A stretch of 5,480 nt of DNA from C7867-001 sp035533615 (GCA_035533615.1 DATLTM010000021.1:1-5480); one strand, 5' to 3'; shown: positions 1 to 5,301, counted from the stretch's first letter. Notes: generated from the sequence alone by a model not told the origin. Made by a program: numbers and translations.

Positions 1-71
1 CCCCCCACACGAGCAAAAAAGAGACAGCAGGACGGAAGGAGAAGGCCGAGCCACCGGACGCGAACGGGGGC

Positions 72-126
72 GGACGGACACGGTACTCCGTGGCCGTCCT
101 TCACGGAGCAACACACGGGGTGTTGC
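72..126. repeat. Cluster of overlapping inverted repeats (hairpins)
   Basis: Three stems can be drawn directly. Stem A pairs GGACGG-A-CACGG (72-83) with CCGTG-G-CCGTCC (88-99): eleven base pairs with one A/G mismatch and a four-base loop. Stem B pairs CTCCGTG (86-92) with CACGGAG (102-108) around a nine-base loop. Stem C pairs GCAACAC (108-114) with GTGTTGC (120-126) around a five-base loop. A and B share the CCGTG at 88-92, so they cannot form together; B and C touch at base 108. A T run (148-153) follows 21 bases after stem C, too far for an ordinary intrinsic terminator. No known RNA family is recognised. Confidence 0.55.
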
Positions 127-200
127 GGAGTGAAGTAGGGGTTGAGATTTTTTCGGGCAAGGACGATAAAGCCAAGTATCGAAGCCAATATTGAAAGGTG

Positions 201-251
201 CTACCCCTTCATTCCGGTGTAGGTCGAATGAAGGGGTGAATGAAGGGGTAG
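201..251. repeat. Palindrome with duplicated right arm
   Basis: The left arm CTACCCCTTCATTC (201-214) is perfectly complementary over 14 bases to GAATGAAGGGGTAG (238-251). It also matches, over 12 bases, GAATGAAGGGGT (226-237). The two right arms are a perfect head-to-tail 12-base duplication, and the loop before the first is CGGTGTAGGTC (215-225). One left arm can therefore pair with either of two right arms. GTAG tetranucleotides occur in the loop (219-222) and at the right foot (248-251). GTAG feet are known from REP elements handled by REP-associated tyrosine transposases, so a REP-like or IS200/IS605-end-like element is possible, but no transposase gene is in view. Confidence 0.6.
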
Positions 252-288
252 ATCACGTCCGAATGACTACCCTAGAGGCCTCATTTTC

Positions 289-297
289 TGCTAAAAT
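289..297 (+). promoter_or_regulatory. Orphan extended -10-like site
   Basis: TG-C-TAAAAT at 289-297 fits the extended -10 form seen in front of several genes in this window. No convincing reading frame begins within 6-11 bases downstream: the nearest frame, from TTG at 302, ends after nine codons. It could drive a small noncoding RNA, or be a chance AT-rich match. Confidence 0.25.
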
Positions 298-413
298 GGG
301 TTTGAAGAAACGCATAGAGCTGCGCCCTTGATACTTTTTATCGGACAGACCCGAAGGCCTTATTTTGGGCCATTATTACGCAGCGTATTTTTGAGAAATC
401 TAGATAGGGCGAA

Positions 414-431
414 GGGAAATCGAACTTTCCC
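414..431 (-). terminator. Possible weak terminator hairpin after the OmdA-type gene
   Basis: GGGAAA (414-419) and TTTCCC (426-431) form a perfect six-pair stem with a six-base loop, starting six bases past the stop codon of the minus-strand gene at 438-739. No T tract follows on the minus strand, so intrinsic termination is uncertain and the stem might only protect the 3' end. Confidence 0.25.
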
Positions 432-437
432 GCTCGT

Positions 438-739
438 CTACTTTCGCTTCGCGCGTTTAGCGAGAATTCCTCGTATCGACGGACTGATCGATTTGTCAGT
501 TCTATGAATGCATCCTATCCAACAACACGGTCGGCGCATCCCCTCGATGAGTTCCGAGACCACCCTCTTTACGTGGTCCTTTCGGGTTGCTCTTGCTTGA
601 CCGAAATGGTCCAACGGATCCACTCGTTGCGCGCAAGCGGCAAGATGTCCTCCCATGCTGCAAGCGCGCTCGGGGAAGCGGCAAGTGCCTTATTCAGATC
701 TTCGGGCAGAGTATGTACCGTTCTGGAAGAGACCTTCAT
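438..739 (-). pseudogene. YdeI/OmpD-associated (OmdA-type) family protein, frameshifted
   Basis: Read on the minus strand from ATG at 739, the first frame gives MKVSSRTVHTLPEDLNKALA and continues through LARNEWIRWTISVKQE, then misreads and stops at 571-569 after 56 residues. A different frame picks up the rest: ATRKDHVKRVVSELIEG, then MRRPCCWIGCIHRTDK, ending at TAG 440-438. The two halves join without gap or overlap into 100 residues if one base is restored near 590-592; the span is 302 bases, one short of 303. The order (LPEDL, ALAASPxA, LARNEW, TRxxHxxRVVxEL, RRPCCWxGCxHR) matches the small YdeI/OmpD-associated family as I recall it. Family members are often labelled bacteriocin-protection-like, but their molecular function is not established. 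The start is supported by an extended -10 six bases upstream. No canonical slippery heptamer is visible, so decay or a sequencing error is likelier than programmed frameshifting. Confidence 0.85.
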
Positions 740-745
740 TTATTT

Positions 746-754
746 AGTATAACA
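746..754 (-). promoter_or_regulatory. Extended -10 promoter of the OmdA-type gene
   Basis: On the minus strand TG-T-TATACT (754 to 746) is a near-consensus extended -10. Six bases separate it from the ATG at 739, so transcription would begin at or next to the start codon. No Shine-Dalgarno sequence is present. This supports a leaderless transcript and fixes the start. Confidence 0.65.
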
Positions 755-785
755 AGTGGGCTGGGAATTAAGCGGTATCGAACTA

Positions 786-794
786 TGCTACAAT
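786..794 (+). promoter_or_regulatory. Extended -10 promoter of the first small membrane protein gene
   Basis: TG-C-TACAAT at 786-794 is a good extended -10. Nine bases separate it from ATG 804, which suggests a leaderless or near-leaderless mRNA and argues against the in-frame ATG at 756, which lies upstream of this promoter. No clear -35 is seen. It faces away from the minus-strand promoter at 746-754. Confidence 0.6.
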
Positions 795-803
795 TACGAT
801 ACT

Positions 804-974
804 ATGGACACATGGCGCTCGACCCTCGTCAAACTCGTACTCCTTGAGCTTGTCCTGTGCGCGGTGTTCTTTGTGATTGGGTATAGTGCCGGGAATGCCT
901 ATTTTCGTGGCGTAGGGGTCGGGTTGTTAATCGCCTGGGTCACGGGTGCTCTAGCTCTTTTTATTGTGAAGTGA
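804..974 (+). CDS. Small two-helix membrane protein, unknown function
   Basis: Encodes 56 residues: a short polar start (MDTWRSTLVK), a first hydrophobic helix at about residues 9-28 (LVLLELVLCAVFFVIGYSAG), a short turn containing NAYFRG, and a second helix at about 35-55, ending in Lys. I do not recognise a family. An in-frame ATG at 756 would add 16 residues (MGWELSGIELCYNYDT), but it precedes the extended -10 at 786-794 and adds a polar stretch unlike the rest, so 804 is preferred. The next gene starts 29 bases after the stop in the same direction. The first of three membrane proteins ahead of the proton-pump ATPase; it may be a small accessory or envelope peptide. That is inference only. 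Confidence 0.6.
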   Translation: MDTWRSTLVKLVLLELVLCAVFFVIGYSAGNAYFRGVGVGLLIAWVTGALALFIVK

Positions 975-988
975 AGAGCGCAAAAAAG

Positions 989-997
989 TGATAGCAT
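989..997 (+). promoter_or_regulatory. -10-like element before the second small gene
   Basis: TG-A-TAGCAT at 989-997 has the extended -10 layout, six bases before ATG 1004. The same TAG(C/T)AT form precedes the ATPase gene. A five-base inverted repeat, GAGCG (976-980) and CGCTC (999-1003), brackets it. No Shine-Dalgarno sequence is present. Confidence 0.45.
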
Positions 998-1003
998 ACG
1001 CTC

Positions 1004-1186
1004 ATGAACAAGCGCCCGCTCTATGTGTACGTAATCGGAGTCGCTGTTGTATGGGCGATTATTCTCATCTGCTCATGGTCTGGAATCATTTGGGTGCCCT
1101 TCCACGACGTTGCCACGGTGTGCGCGGGCTTCCTCCTTGGGATGCTCGGGATGTACATCGCTGTGCACCTGTATAGGTGGAAATAA
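1004..1186 (+). CDS. Small two-helix membrane protein, unknown function
   Basis: Encodes 60 residues. A basic start (MNKRPLY) leads into helix one at about residues 7-30 (VYVIGVAVVWAIILICSWSG). A short loop with WVPFHD follows, then helix two at about 36-56, and a basic end (YRWK), which suggests both termini are cytoplasmic. No family is recognised; the size and two-helix hairpin resemble the preceding gene, but the sequences are not obviously homologous. Gaps are 29 bases to the previous gene and 27 to the next, all co-directional. The start is the first ATG in the frame after the -10-like site and gives a normal membrane-protein N terminus. A minus-strand frame covers most of this gene but lacks family features and hydrophobic order. 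Confidence 0.65.
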   Translation: MNKRPLYVYVIGVAVVWAIILICSWSGIIWVPFHDVATVCAGFLLGMLGMYIAVHLYRWK

Positions 1187-1199
1187 TCGGAGGGCAAGG

Positions 1200-1205
1200 C
1201 ATACT
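1200..1205 (+). promoter_or_regulatory. Possible -10 element before the four-helix membrane protein gene
   Basis: CATACT at 1200-1205 lies eight bases before ATG 1214. It matches TATAAT at four of six positions and is weaker than the other sites in the window. A purine run, AAGAGG (1207-1212), sits one base before the ATG, too close to act as a Shine-Dalgarno sequence. Confidence 0.35.
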
Positions 1206-1213
1206 TAAGAGGT

Positions 1214-1630
1214 ATGCACCACCACTTCTTACGTGAACTGGCGAAAGTCGCCGTCGGCCTCGTCATTGCCGATATTATCTGCGCCCTGTGGCTCTCTGGT
1301 TCGGGTCTCTTGCCGGTCACGATCCTCGGCATTGCCTGGAACGCGGGCGCGACATGGCCCGGCATCGTTTTCGATCTCGTGCTCATCCTTATCTTGGCGC
1401 ATTACGGCTGGAATATGAAGCTGCCGATCCAGTCTCCGACCGAACGCGGACTCTTGAAGATCGTCGGCCTCGCCTTCCTCATCGTCGCCCTACTTCACCT
1501 AGTCCGCATCGCCTTCGGCTGGAATCTTATCCTCGGCGAAGTATCTATCCCGCTCTGGCTCTCGTGGTTCGGCGTCATCATACCCGGATACCTTTCGTAT
1601 TCAAGTTTTCACTTCGCGTTGAAGAAATAA
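1214..1630 (+). CDS. Four-helix membrane protein, unknown function
   Basis: Encodes 138 residues with four likely membrane helices: about 9-31 (VAVGLVIADIICALWLSGSG), 49-67 (GIVFDLVLILILAHYGW), 81-105 (KIVGLAFLIVALLHLVRIAF) and 112-135 (LWLSWFGVIIPGYLSYSSFH). Between helices two and three is a polar, presumably cytoplasmic segment, KLPIQSPTERGLLK. The N terminus is His-rich (MHHHFLRE) and the end is basic (LKK). The third helix carries His and Arg, and the protein is rich in Trp/Gly pairs such as GWN. I believe similar hypothetical proteins occur in other Parcubacteria, from memory only, and know no assigned function. The stop is 15 bases before the ATPase start, the tightest gap in the cluster, so co-expression with the pump is plausible. 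Confidence 0.75.
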   Translation: MHHHFLRELAKVAVGLVIADIICALWLSGSGLLPVTILGIAWNAGATWPGIVFDLVLILILAHYGWNMKLPIQSPTERGLLKIVGLAFLIVALLHLVRIAFGWNLILGEVSIPLWLSWFGVIIPGYLSYSSFHFALKK

Positions 1631-1632
1631 GT

Positions 1633-1638
1633 TAGTAT
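1633..1638 (+). promoter_or_regulatory. -10-like element before the P-type ATPase gene
   Basis: TAGTAT at 1633-1638 lies seven bases before ATG 1646, in the 15-base gap after the previous stop. GGAAG (1640-1644) is one base before the ATG, too near for a Shine-Dalgarno role. The gene may have its own leaderless transcript in addition to any read-through from upstream. Confidence 0.4.
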
Positions 1639-1645
1639 TGGAAGA

Positions 1646-4006
1646 ATGGTGGGACTCACTTCTGCAGAAGCGGCACGGTTGTTGGCACAATACGGTCCGA
1701 ACGAGATAGCCAAGAAGCGGCCGAGCACCTTCGTTAAACTGATCAAAGCTCTGGCCTCGCCAGCGTCAGTAATGCTTGTTGTCGCATCGGCGCTCTCCTT
1801 CTATATCGGCCAGCAATTTGACGGATGGTTCATCCTCGCGCTCTTGGTGCTGAATGTCGGGATGACGCTCTGGCACACGCGCAAAGCAGATAATGCTCTC
1901 GAAGCCTTGCGCTCCCAGCTCTCGGTGGAGGCGAAGGTCATGCGCGACGGCGCATGGATGAATATTCCGTCTCGCGAACTTGTCGCGGGGGACGTTATCG
2001 AGTGCGGCGTGAGTGCGCTGGTGACGGCCGACACACACATTGATCAAGAGGTGAACTTGGAAATAAACGAGGCAGTATTGACCGGCGAATCACTCCCAAA
2101 AGAGAAAAAGGTTGGCGATACCGCATACTCGGGCTCGGTAGTGGTCACGGGTAATTTCACCGGTACCGTATCCGCAATCGGCAACCAAGCGTTCTTCGGC
2201 AAAATCGCTGCTGCGGGGAAAGAAGGAAAACGGAAGTCGAGCATGGAACGTGAAATCCTTTCTATTTCGCGCTATCTCATCATCGCGAGCTTGATCGCTG
2301 TAGCCATCCTTACGGTCGTCTTCATTCTCGACGGCCAGCCGCTTGCCAGCATCCTTATTCTCGATCTCTCGCTCCTCATTGCGGGTATTCCGGTCTCATT
2401 ACCGACCGTGATGACCCTCATTATTTCAATAGGGGCACTTGCGGTCGCCGCCAAGAAGGCGCTCGTGCGGCGACTTTCTTCGCTCGAAGATTTCGCCAAC
2501 GTCACACTTCTTCTAACCGATAAGACGGGCACGCTCACGGAGAATAAGATATCAGTCGAGCGCGTTCACGCGTACACACCTTTCTCCGAAGACGACGTCC
2601 GCGTCTATGCTTCCATGGCTGCGGAACCGGGCAGTACCGCTATCGATTATGCGATTGTTGCTGCAGGGGGGCCCGATGTCTCTCCACAGCATGTGCTCCA
2701 AACGATTCCTGCCGACTCAACGCGCAAACGTACCACGACGCTACTTGAACGCGATGGTGTCCGTTATCTCGTATCTGTCGGGACGCCGCCCATCATCGAG
2801 CGTTTATGTTCTCCTCTCGATGGCCTCGCTGCATCAGTTCATCGCGATACGGAAGATGCGGCGAAAGACGGTAGTCGCGCGATAGCTGTCGCTCTTAAGA
2901 AAGATCCCTCGGGCATCGAAGACGAACACGGCATGAGCTTCATCGGCATGCTCGTACTTGCCGACCCGCTCCGCGCCGACGCGAAAGAGACTCTTCGTTT
3001 CCTCAAGAACGAAGGCGTGAATGCGATTATGGTCACCGGCGACACCAAGGAAACAGCCGCGCACGTCGCCGTGACGCTCGGACTCATGGGCAATATAGTG
3101 CGAACGAAGGATCTCGACTTTGCAAATCTTCCAGCCGATATTTTCGCGACGACCGCAGCCTTCGCCGAGGTCTCGCCCGAGGACAAGCTCGCGCTCGTGA
3201 CGGCCGCTCAGCAGCGGTACACTGTCGCGGCAACCGGCGACGGAGTGAACGATTTGCCCGCCGTGCGCAAGGCCGATGTTGGCATCGCGGTTGCCAACGC
3301 CGTCGACGCGCTCAAGGGCACAGCCGACATCGTCCTCTTGGACTCTGGCATCAGCGTGATGCAGACCGCGCTTACCGAAGCGCGTAAAATCTTCTTCCGC
3401 CTCTATAATTATTCTGTCTATCGCATTTCGGAAAGCTTCCGTCTCATCGTCACCGCGCTCGTGCTCGGTCTGATTATCAAAGGGTTCCCGCTCACGCCTG
3501 TTCAGATTATCCTGCTAGCGTTTCTCAACGACATACCGATCATCACGCTCGCTTTCGACCGCGTGAAGCGTGTCGATCGCCCCGCCGATGTCGTGCCGCG
3601 GGAGCGCTTCACGCTCGGAACTTTGTTTGGCCTTGTCGGCGTCGCCGAGAGCTTAGTTATGTATTTCTTGCTTGCGGACGTTTTCCACTTGCCGCTCGCG
3701 ATTATTCAAACGGCATTTTTCTTGAAGCTCACCGTCTCCGGCCACATGCTCGTCTATGTCGCGCACACCAAGGAACGTTGGTGGAAGTTCCTGCCCGCGA
3801 AGAGCATCATCTGGGCGACCTCGATCACTCAAGCTGCGGCGACTGCCCTCGCGGTCTTCGGCATTTTCGTTACCGCCATCCCACTCTCGCTCGCCGCATT
3901 CGTCTGGATATGGACGTTCTTGTGGATGCAGATGAACGAGGGGATGAAGACCATCGAATCAAGATTCGATTCGAATCCGCAGCCTCTAATAGTTGTTAAT
4001 AGATGA
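1646..4006 (+). CDS. P-type ATPase, P3A (plasma-membrane H+-exporting) group
   Basis: A 786-residue ATP-driven cation pump, most likely exporting protons. An N-terminal cation-ATPase motif (GLTSAEAARLLAQYGPNEI, 3-21) precedes M1-M2 (about 38-76). The A domain has LTGES (145-149); M3-M4 (about 207-268) has IPVSLP (249-253). The P domain has the phosphorylated D292 in DKTGT, then VTGD (463-466) and GDGVND (531-536). M5-M10 run from about 588 to 766. By my alignment with plant AHA2, three proton-path residues are kept: N70 (AHA2 N106), R599 (R655) and D629 in LND (D684). Oddities: the nucleotide-domain KGAP motif reads VGTP (378-381), losing the usual Lys; DPPR reads DPLR (440-443); there is no long C-terminal regulatory tail. 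Proton specificity is inferred from these residues. The gene ends a four-gene co-directional run. Confidence 0.93.
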   Translation: MVGLTSAEAARLLAQYGPNEIAKKRPSTFVKLIKALASPASVMLVVASALSFYIGQQFDGWFILALLVLNVGMTLWHTRKADNALEALRSQLSVEAKVMRDGAWMNIPSRELVAGDVIECGVSALVTADTHIDQEVNLEINEAVLTGESLPKEKKVGDTAYSGSVVVTGNFTGTVSAIGNQAFFGKIAAAGKEGKRKSSMEREILSISRYLIIASLIAVAILTVVFILDGQPLASILILDLSLLIAGIPVSLPTVMTLIISIGALAVAAKKALVRRLSSLEDFANVTLLLTDKTGTLTENKISVERVHAYTPFSEDDVRVYASMAAEPGSTAIDYAIVAAGGPDVSPQHVLQTIPADSTRKRTTTLLERDGVRYLVSVGTPPIIERLCSPLDGLAASVHRDTEDAAKDGSRAIAVALKKDPSGIEDEHGMSFIGMLVLADPLRADAKETLRFLKNEGVNAIMVTGDTKETAAHVAVTLGLMGNIVRTKDLDFANLPADIFATTAAFAEVSPEDKLALVTAAQQRYTVAATGDGVNDLPAVRKADVGIAVANAVDALKGTADIVLLDSGISVMQTALTEARKIFFRLYNYSVYRISESFRLIVTALVLGLIIKGFPLTPVQIILLAFLNDIPIITLAFDRVKRVDRPADVVPRERFTLGTLFGLVGVAESLVMYFLLADVFHLPLAIIQTAFFLKLTVSGHMLVYVAHTKERWWKFLPAKSIIWATSITQAAATALAVFGIFVTAIPLSLAAFVWIWTFLWMQMNEGMKTIESRFDSNPQPLIVVNR

Positions 4007-4021
4007 CCATCTGGTATGGCG

Positions 4022-4049
4022 TGGGGCACCCGCCGAGATTCGAACCGGA
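4022..4049 (-). tRNA. tRNA 3'-end remnant (T arm, acceptor strand and CCA)
   Basis: On the minus strand, TCCGG-TTCGAAT-CTCGG (4049 to 4033) has a canonical T loop with the invariant TTC and A58. It is followed by exactly seven acceptor bases (CGGGTGC), a discriminator C and CCA ending at 4022, the precise spacing of a tRNA gene. The T stem has one mismatch (C51 with C63) and two G-T wobbles. The required 5' acceptor strand GCACCCG is not found within 150 bases upstream, and no clear D arm or anticodon stem is visible. A CTTAAAA stretch (4076 to 4070) could be a decayed Leu(UAA) anticodon loop, but its flanks do not pair. This looks like a remnant or attachment-site fragment rather than a working tRNA. 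It lies 15 bases past the ATPase stop. Confidence 0.4.
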
Positions 4050-4082
4050 GTCTGAAAATAGAAAAGCAATATTTTAAGCCAT

Positions 4083-4133
4083 AGGCGAAGGTACGACCCG
4101 AGAGCTTTCATATCCCTTCGCCTCCGCCCGAAG
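4083..4133. repeat. Overlapping inverted repeats between ATPase and glycosidase genes
   Basis: AGGCGAAGG (4083-4091) is perfectly complementary to CCTTCGCCT (4115-4123) with a 23-base loop. The CTTCG inside the right arm (4116-4120) can instead pair with CGAAG (4129-4133) around an eight-base loop. The two foldings exclude each other. The region lies 43-93 bases past the minus-strand glycosidase stop. No T run follows on either strand, so it is not a standard terminator. Confidence 0.4.
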
Positions 4134-4176
4134 ACTTTAGTATCGGACAGATTCAAGAGCGGGAGTGACGAAAGTT

Positions 4177-5301
4177 TTACGGAGTAAGAGGAAGAATATT
4201 CCAAATTCCAGGATCTTCGCCACCGTCGAGTTTGAAGAGAGCGATGCCGCGGACGCCGAGCGACTTGGCCAGAGCTATCTTGTCGCTCACAGCGTTTGCG
4301 TCGCTCCACCAGACGATGTGAAGTGGGCCCGGGACGGCACTCGCTAATTGAGGCGTCGTTGTCGGCGCATAGACGAAGCTCATTTCACCGGCAGCATTGC
4401 GCGCAGGCGAAATACCGAGTTCGGACGCGAGAGTAGTGGCATAGTCAGGGTCGAATGCCCAATCGATATTGTAGCGGTAGCCATGGGTAAGTGGAACAAG
4501 ATCGTATTCATAACCGTAGGTGGCGATGCCGATTATAATTTTTTTCTTCTGGATGATTTGCGCCGCCATGGTTACTACTTTCCGCACCCATCTCGAGTCG
4601 GCGACGGGGATGTAAGGTGCGGAGCCTGCCGCGGCATTCAGCTTGAGATCGACAGAATCCTGATCGTAGGCCATAATTTCCACTCGGTCGCAGTACTTAT
4701 TGATAGCGAAATAGTTGTCCGCATAGTCGAGCGTCGTCGGCAATACTGCAAACGCGGACGAGGGCGGCGTGCGCGGCTCGATACTGCAATAGACCCATTT
4801 TTGTCCCATGCGCTCATAGAGTCCTTTGAGGAAAAGAGAAAAATATGGCCGCGTTCGTATCGGCTTATTTTCAAAATCGATATCGATGCCGTCGAAGTTT
4901 TTGGTTTTCGCGAGCGCGGCGATGCGTTTCTCAAGCGCGATGCGCTGGGGCGCGGAGCGCAGGATCCGGTCGATAGCCGTACCGTTACTCCACATCACTG
5001 TCGGCACCACTTTCACTTTCTCAGCGCGGGCAACGGTGCGCAGCAGGTTCGGAATTGAGGTGGAAGAGGTAGCGGCGAAGCCAAATGCGTCATAGAGCGA
5101 TCCGTCATTCTGGACGATGTAGCCGAATGGCATTACCGACGTGAAATCCTGAATATGCGACAGTGTATCGATTGTGCCTGTCGCTTCTCGCCAGTAGGGA
5201 ATCCATCCAGAGATCTCGAATGGCGGGTTCGTTTTTGCGGCGTATGCTGAGCTTGGAACGAGTATCAATAAAAAAGCGCCAAAGAGCAGTGCGCGATTCA
5301 T
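4177..5301 (-). CDS. Secreted glycoside hydrolase family 18 protein
   Basis: A 374-residue exported TIM-barrel hydrolase, probably cleaving beta-1,4 N-acetylglucosamine linkages in chitin-like or peptidoglycan substrates. A signal peptide covers residues 1-21 (MNRALLFGAFLLILVPSSAYA), with cleavage likely after AYA and no lipobox. The GH18 motif DGIDIDFE lies at 137-144, with E144 the expected acid/base and D140 and D142 the assisting aspartates. The motif MAYD (210-213) and the C-terminal WWSD (331-334) with LDGGEDPGIW (358-367) also fit the family. The order resembles the YaaH/SleL-like branch that acts on peptidoglycan, but no LysM domain is present. A longer frame opens at 5352, but its 17 extra residues would precede the signal peptide and the -10 element, so 5301 is the start. 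It is divergent from the DedA-family gene. Substrate is not determinable here. Confidence 0.88.
   Translation of the reverse strand: MNRALLFGAFLLILVPSSAYAAKTNPPFEISGWIPYWREATGTIDTLSHIQDFTSVMPFGYIVQNDGSLYDAFGFAATSSTSIPNLLRTVARAEKVKVVPTVMWSNGTAIDRILRSAPQRIALEKRIAALAKTKNFDGIDIDFENKPIRTRPYFSLFLKGLYERMGQKWVYCSIEPRTPPSSAFAVLPTTLDYADNYFAINKYCDRVEIMAYDQDSVDLKLNAAAGSAPYIPVADSRWVRKVVTMAAQIIQKKKIIIGIATYGYEYDLVPLTHGYRYNIDWAFDPDYATTLASELGISPARNAAGEMSFVYAPTTTPQLASAVPGPLHIVWWSDANAVSDKIALAKSLGVRGIALFKLDGGEDPGIWNILPLTP

Larger units (their letters stand above)
1..437. other. Gene-free region with several inverted repeats
   Basis: I find no coding region that can be supported here. The first 130 bases are GC-rich, so several frames stay open by composition alone, but none gives a recognisable protein, a plausible start or a -10 hexamer at the right place. 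What the region does hold is structure: competing hairpins at 72-126, a six-T run at 148-153, a palindrome with a duplicated right arm at 201-251, an extended -10-like site at 289-297 and a short palindrome followed by five Ts near 377-392. The left end could be the remainder of a feature lying outside the window. Confidence 0.6.

Noticed and set aside
24..55. Resemblance to the SRP RNA hairpin (GGAAGG flanked by AGG)
   Set aside because: The conserved AGCAG side of the internal loop and the pairing flanks are missing, so the match is only a few purine-rich bases.
1..130. Open frames running in from the left edge on both strands
   Set aside because: The block is GC-rich, so several frames are open by composition. 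None shows a known domain, and the strong hairpins suggest a noncoding role.
587..596. Programmed -1 frameshift in the OmdA-type gene
   Set aside because: No X-XXY-YYZ slippery heptamer is present at the junction, so a lost base or sequencing error is simpler.
504..752. Plus-strand open frame of 82 codons
   Set aside because: It lies almost wholly opposite the frameshifted OmdA-type gene, whose conserved blocks explain the openness. It has no promoter or ribosome site of its own and no recognisable family.
756..803. Upstream start for the first small membrane protein at 756
   Set aside because: The extended -10 at 786-794 lies inside this extension, and the extra 16 residues are polar and unlike a membrane-protein N terminus.
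1021..1386. Minus-strand open frame of 121 codons
   Set aside because: It overlaps two plus-strand membrane protein genes and their spacer, shows no hydrophobic or domain pattern, and has no upstream -10 element.
4050..4110. Complete tRNA-Leu(UAA) gene including the CTTAAAA loop
   Set aside because: The bases flanking the putative anticodon loop pair at only three of five positions, the 5' acceptor strand is absent, and no D arm can be drawn. Only the 3' end is supported.
4348..5058. Plus-strand open frame of 236 codons
   Set aside because: It is antisense to the GH18 gene, which has a signal peptide and full catalytic motif. The plus-strand product is Arg-rich with no domain order and no promoter.
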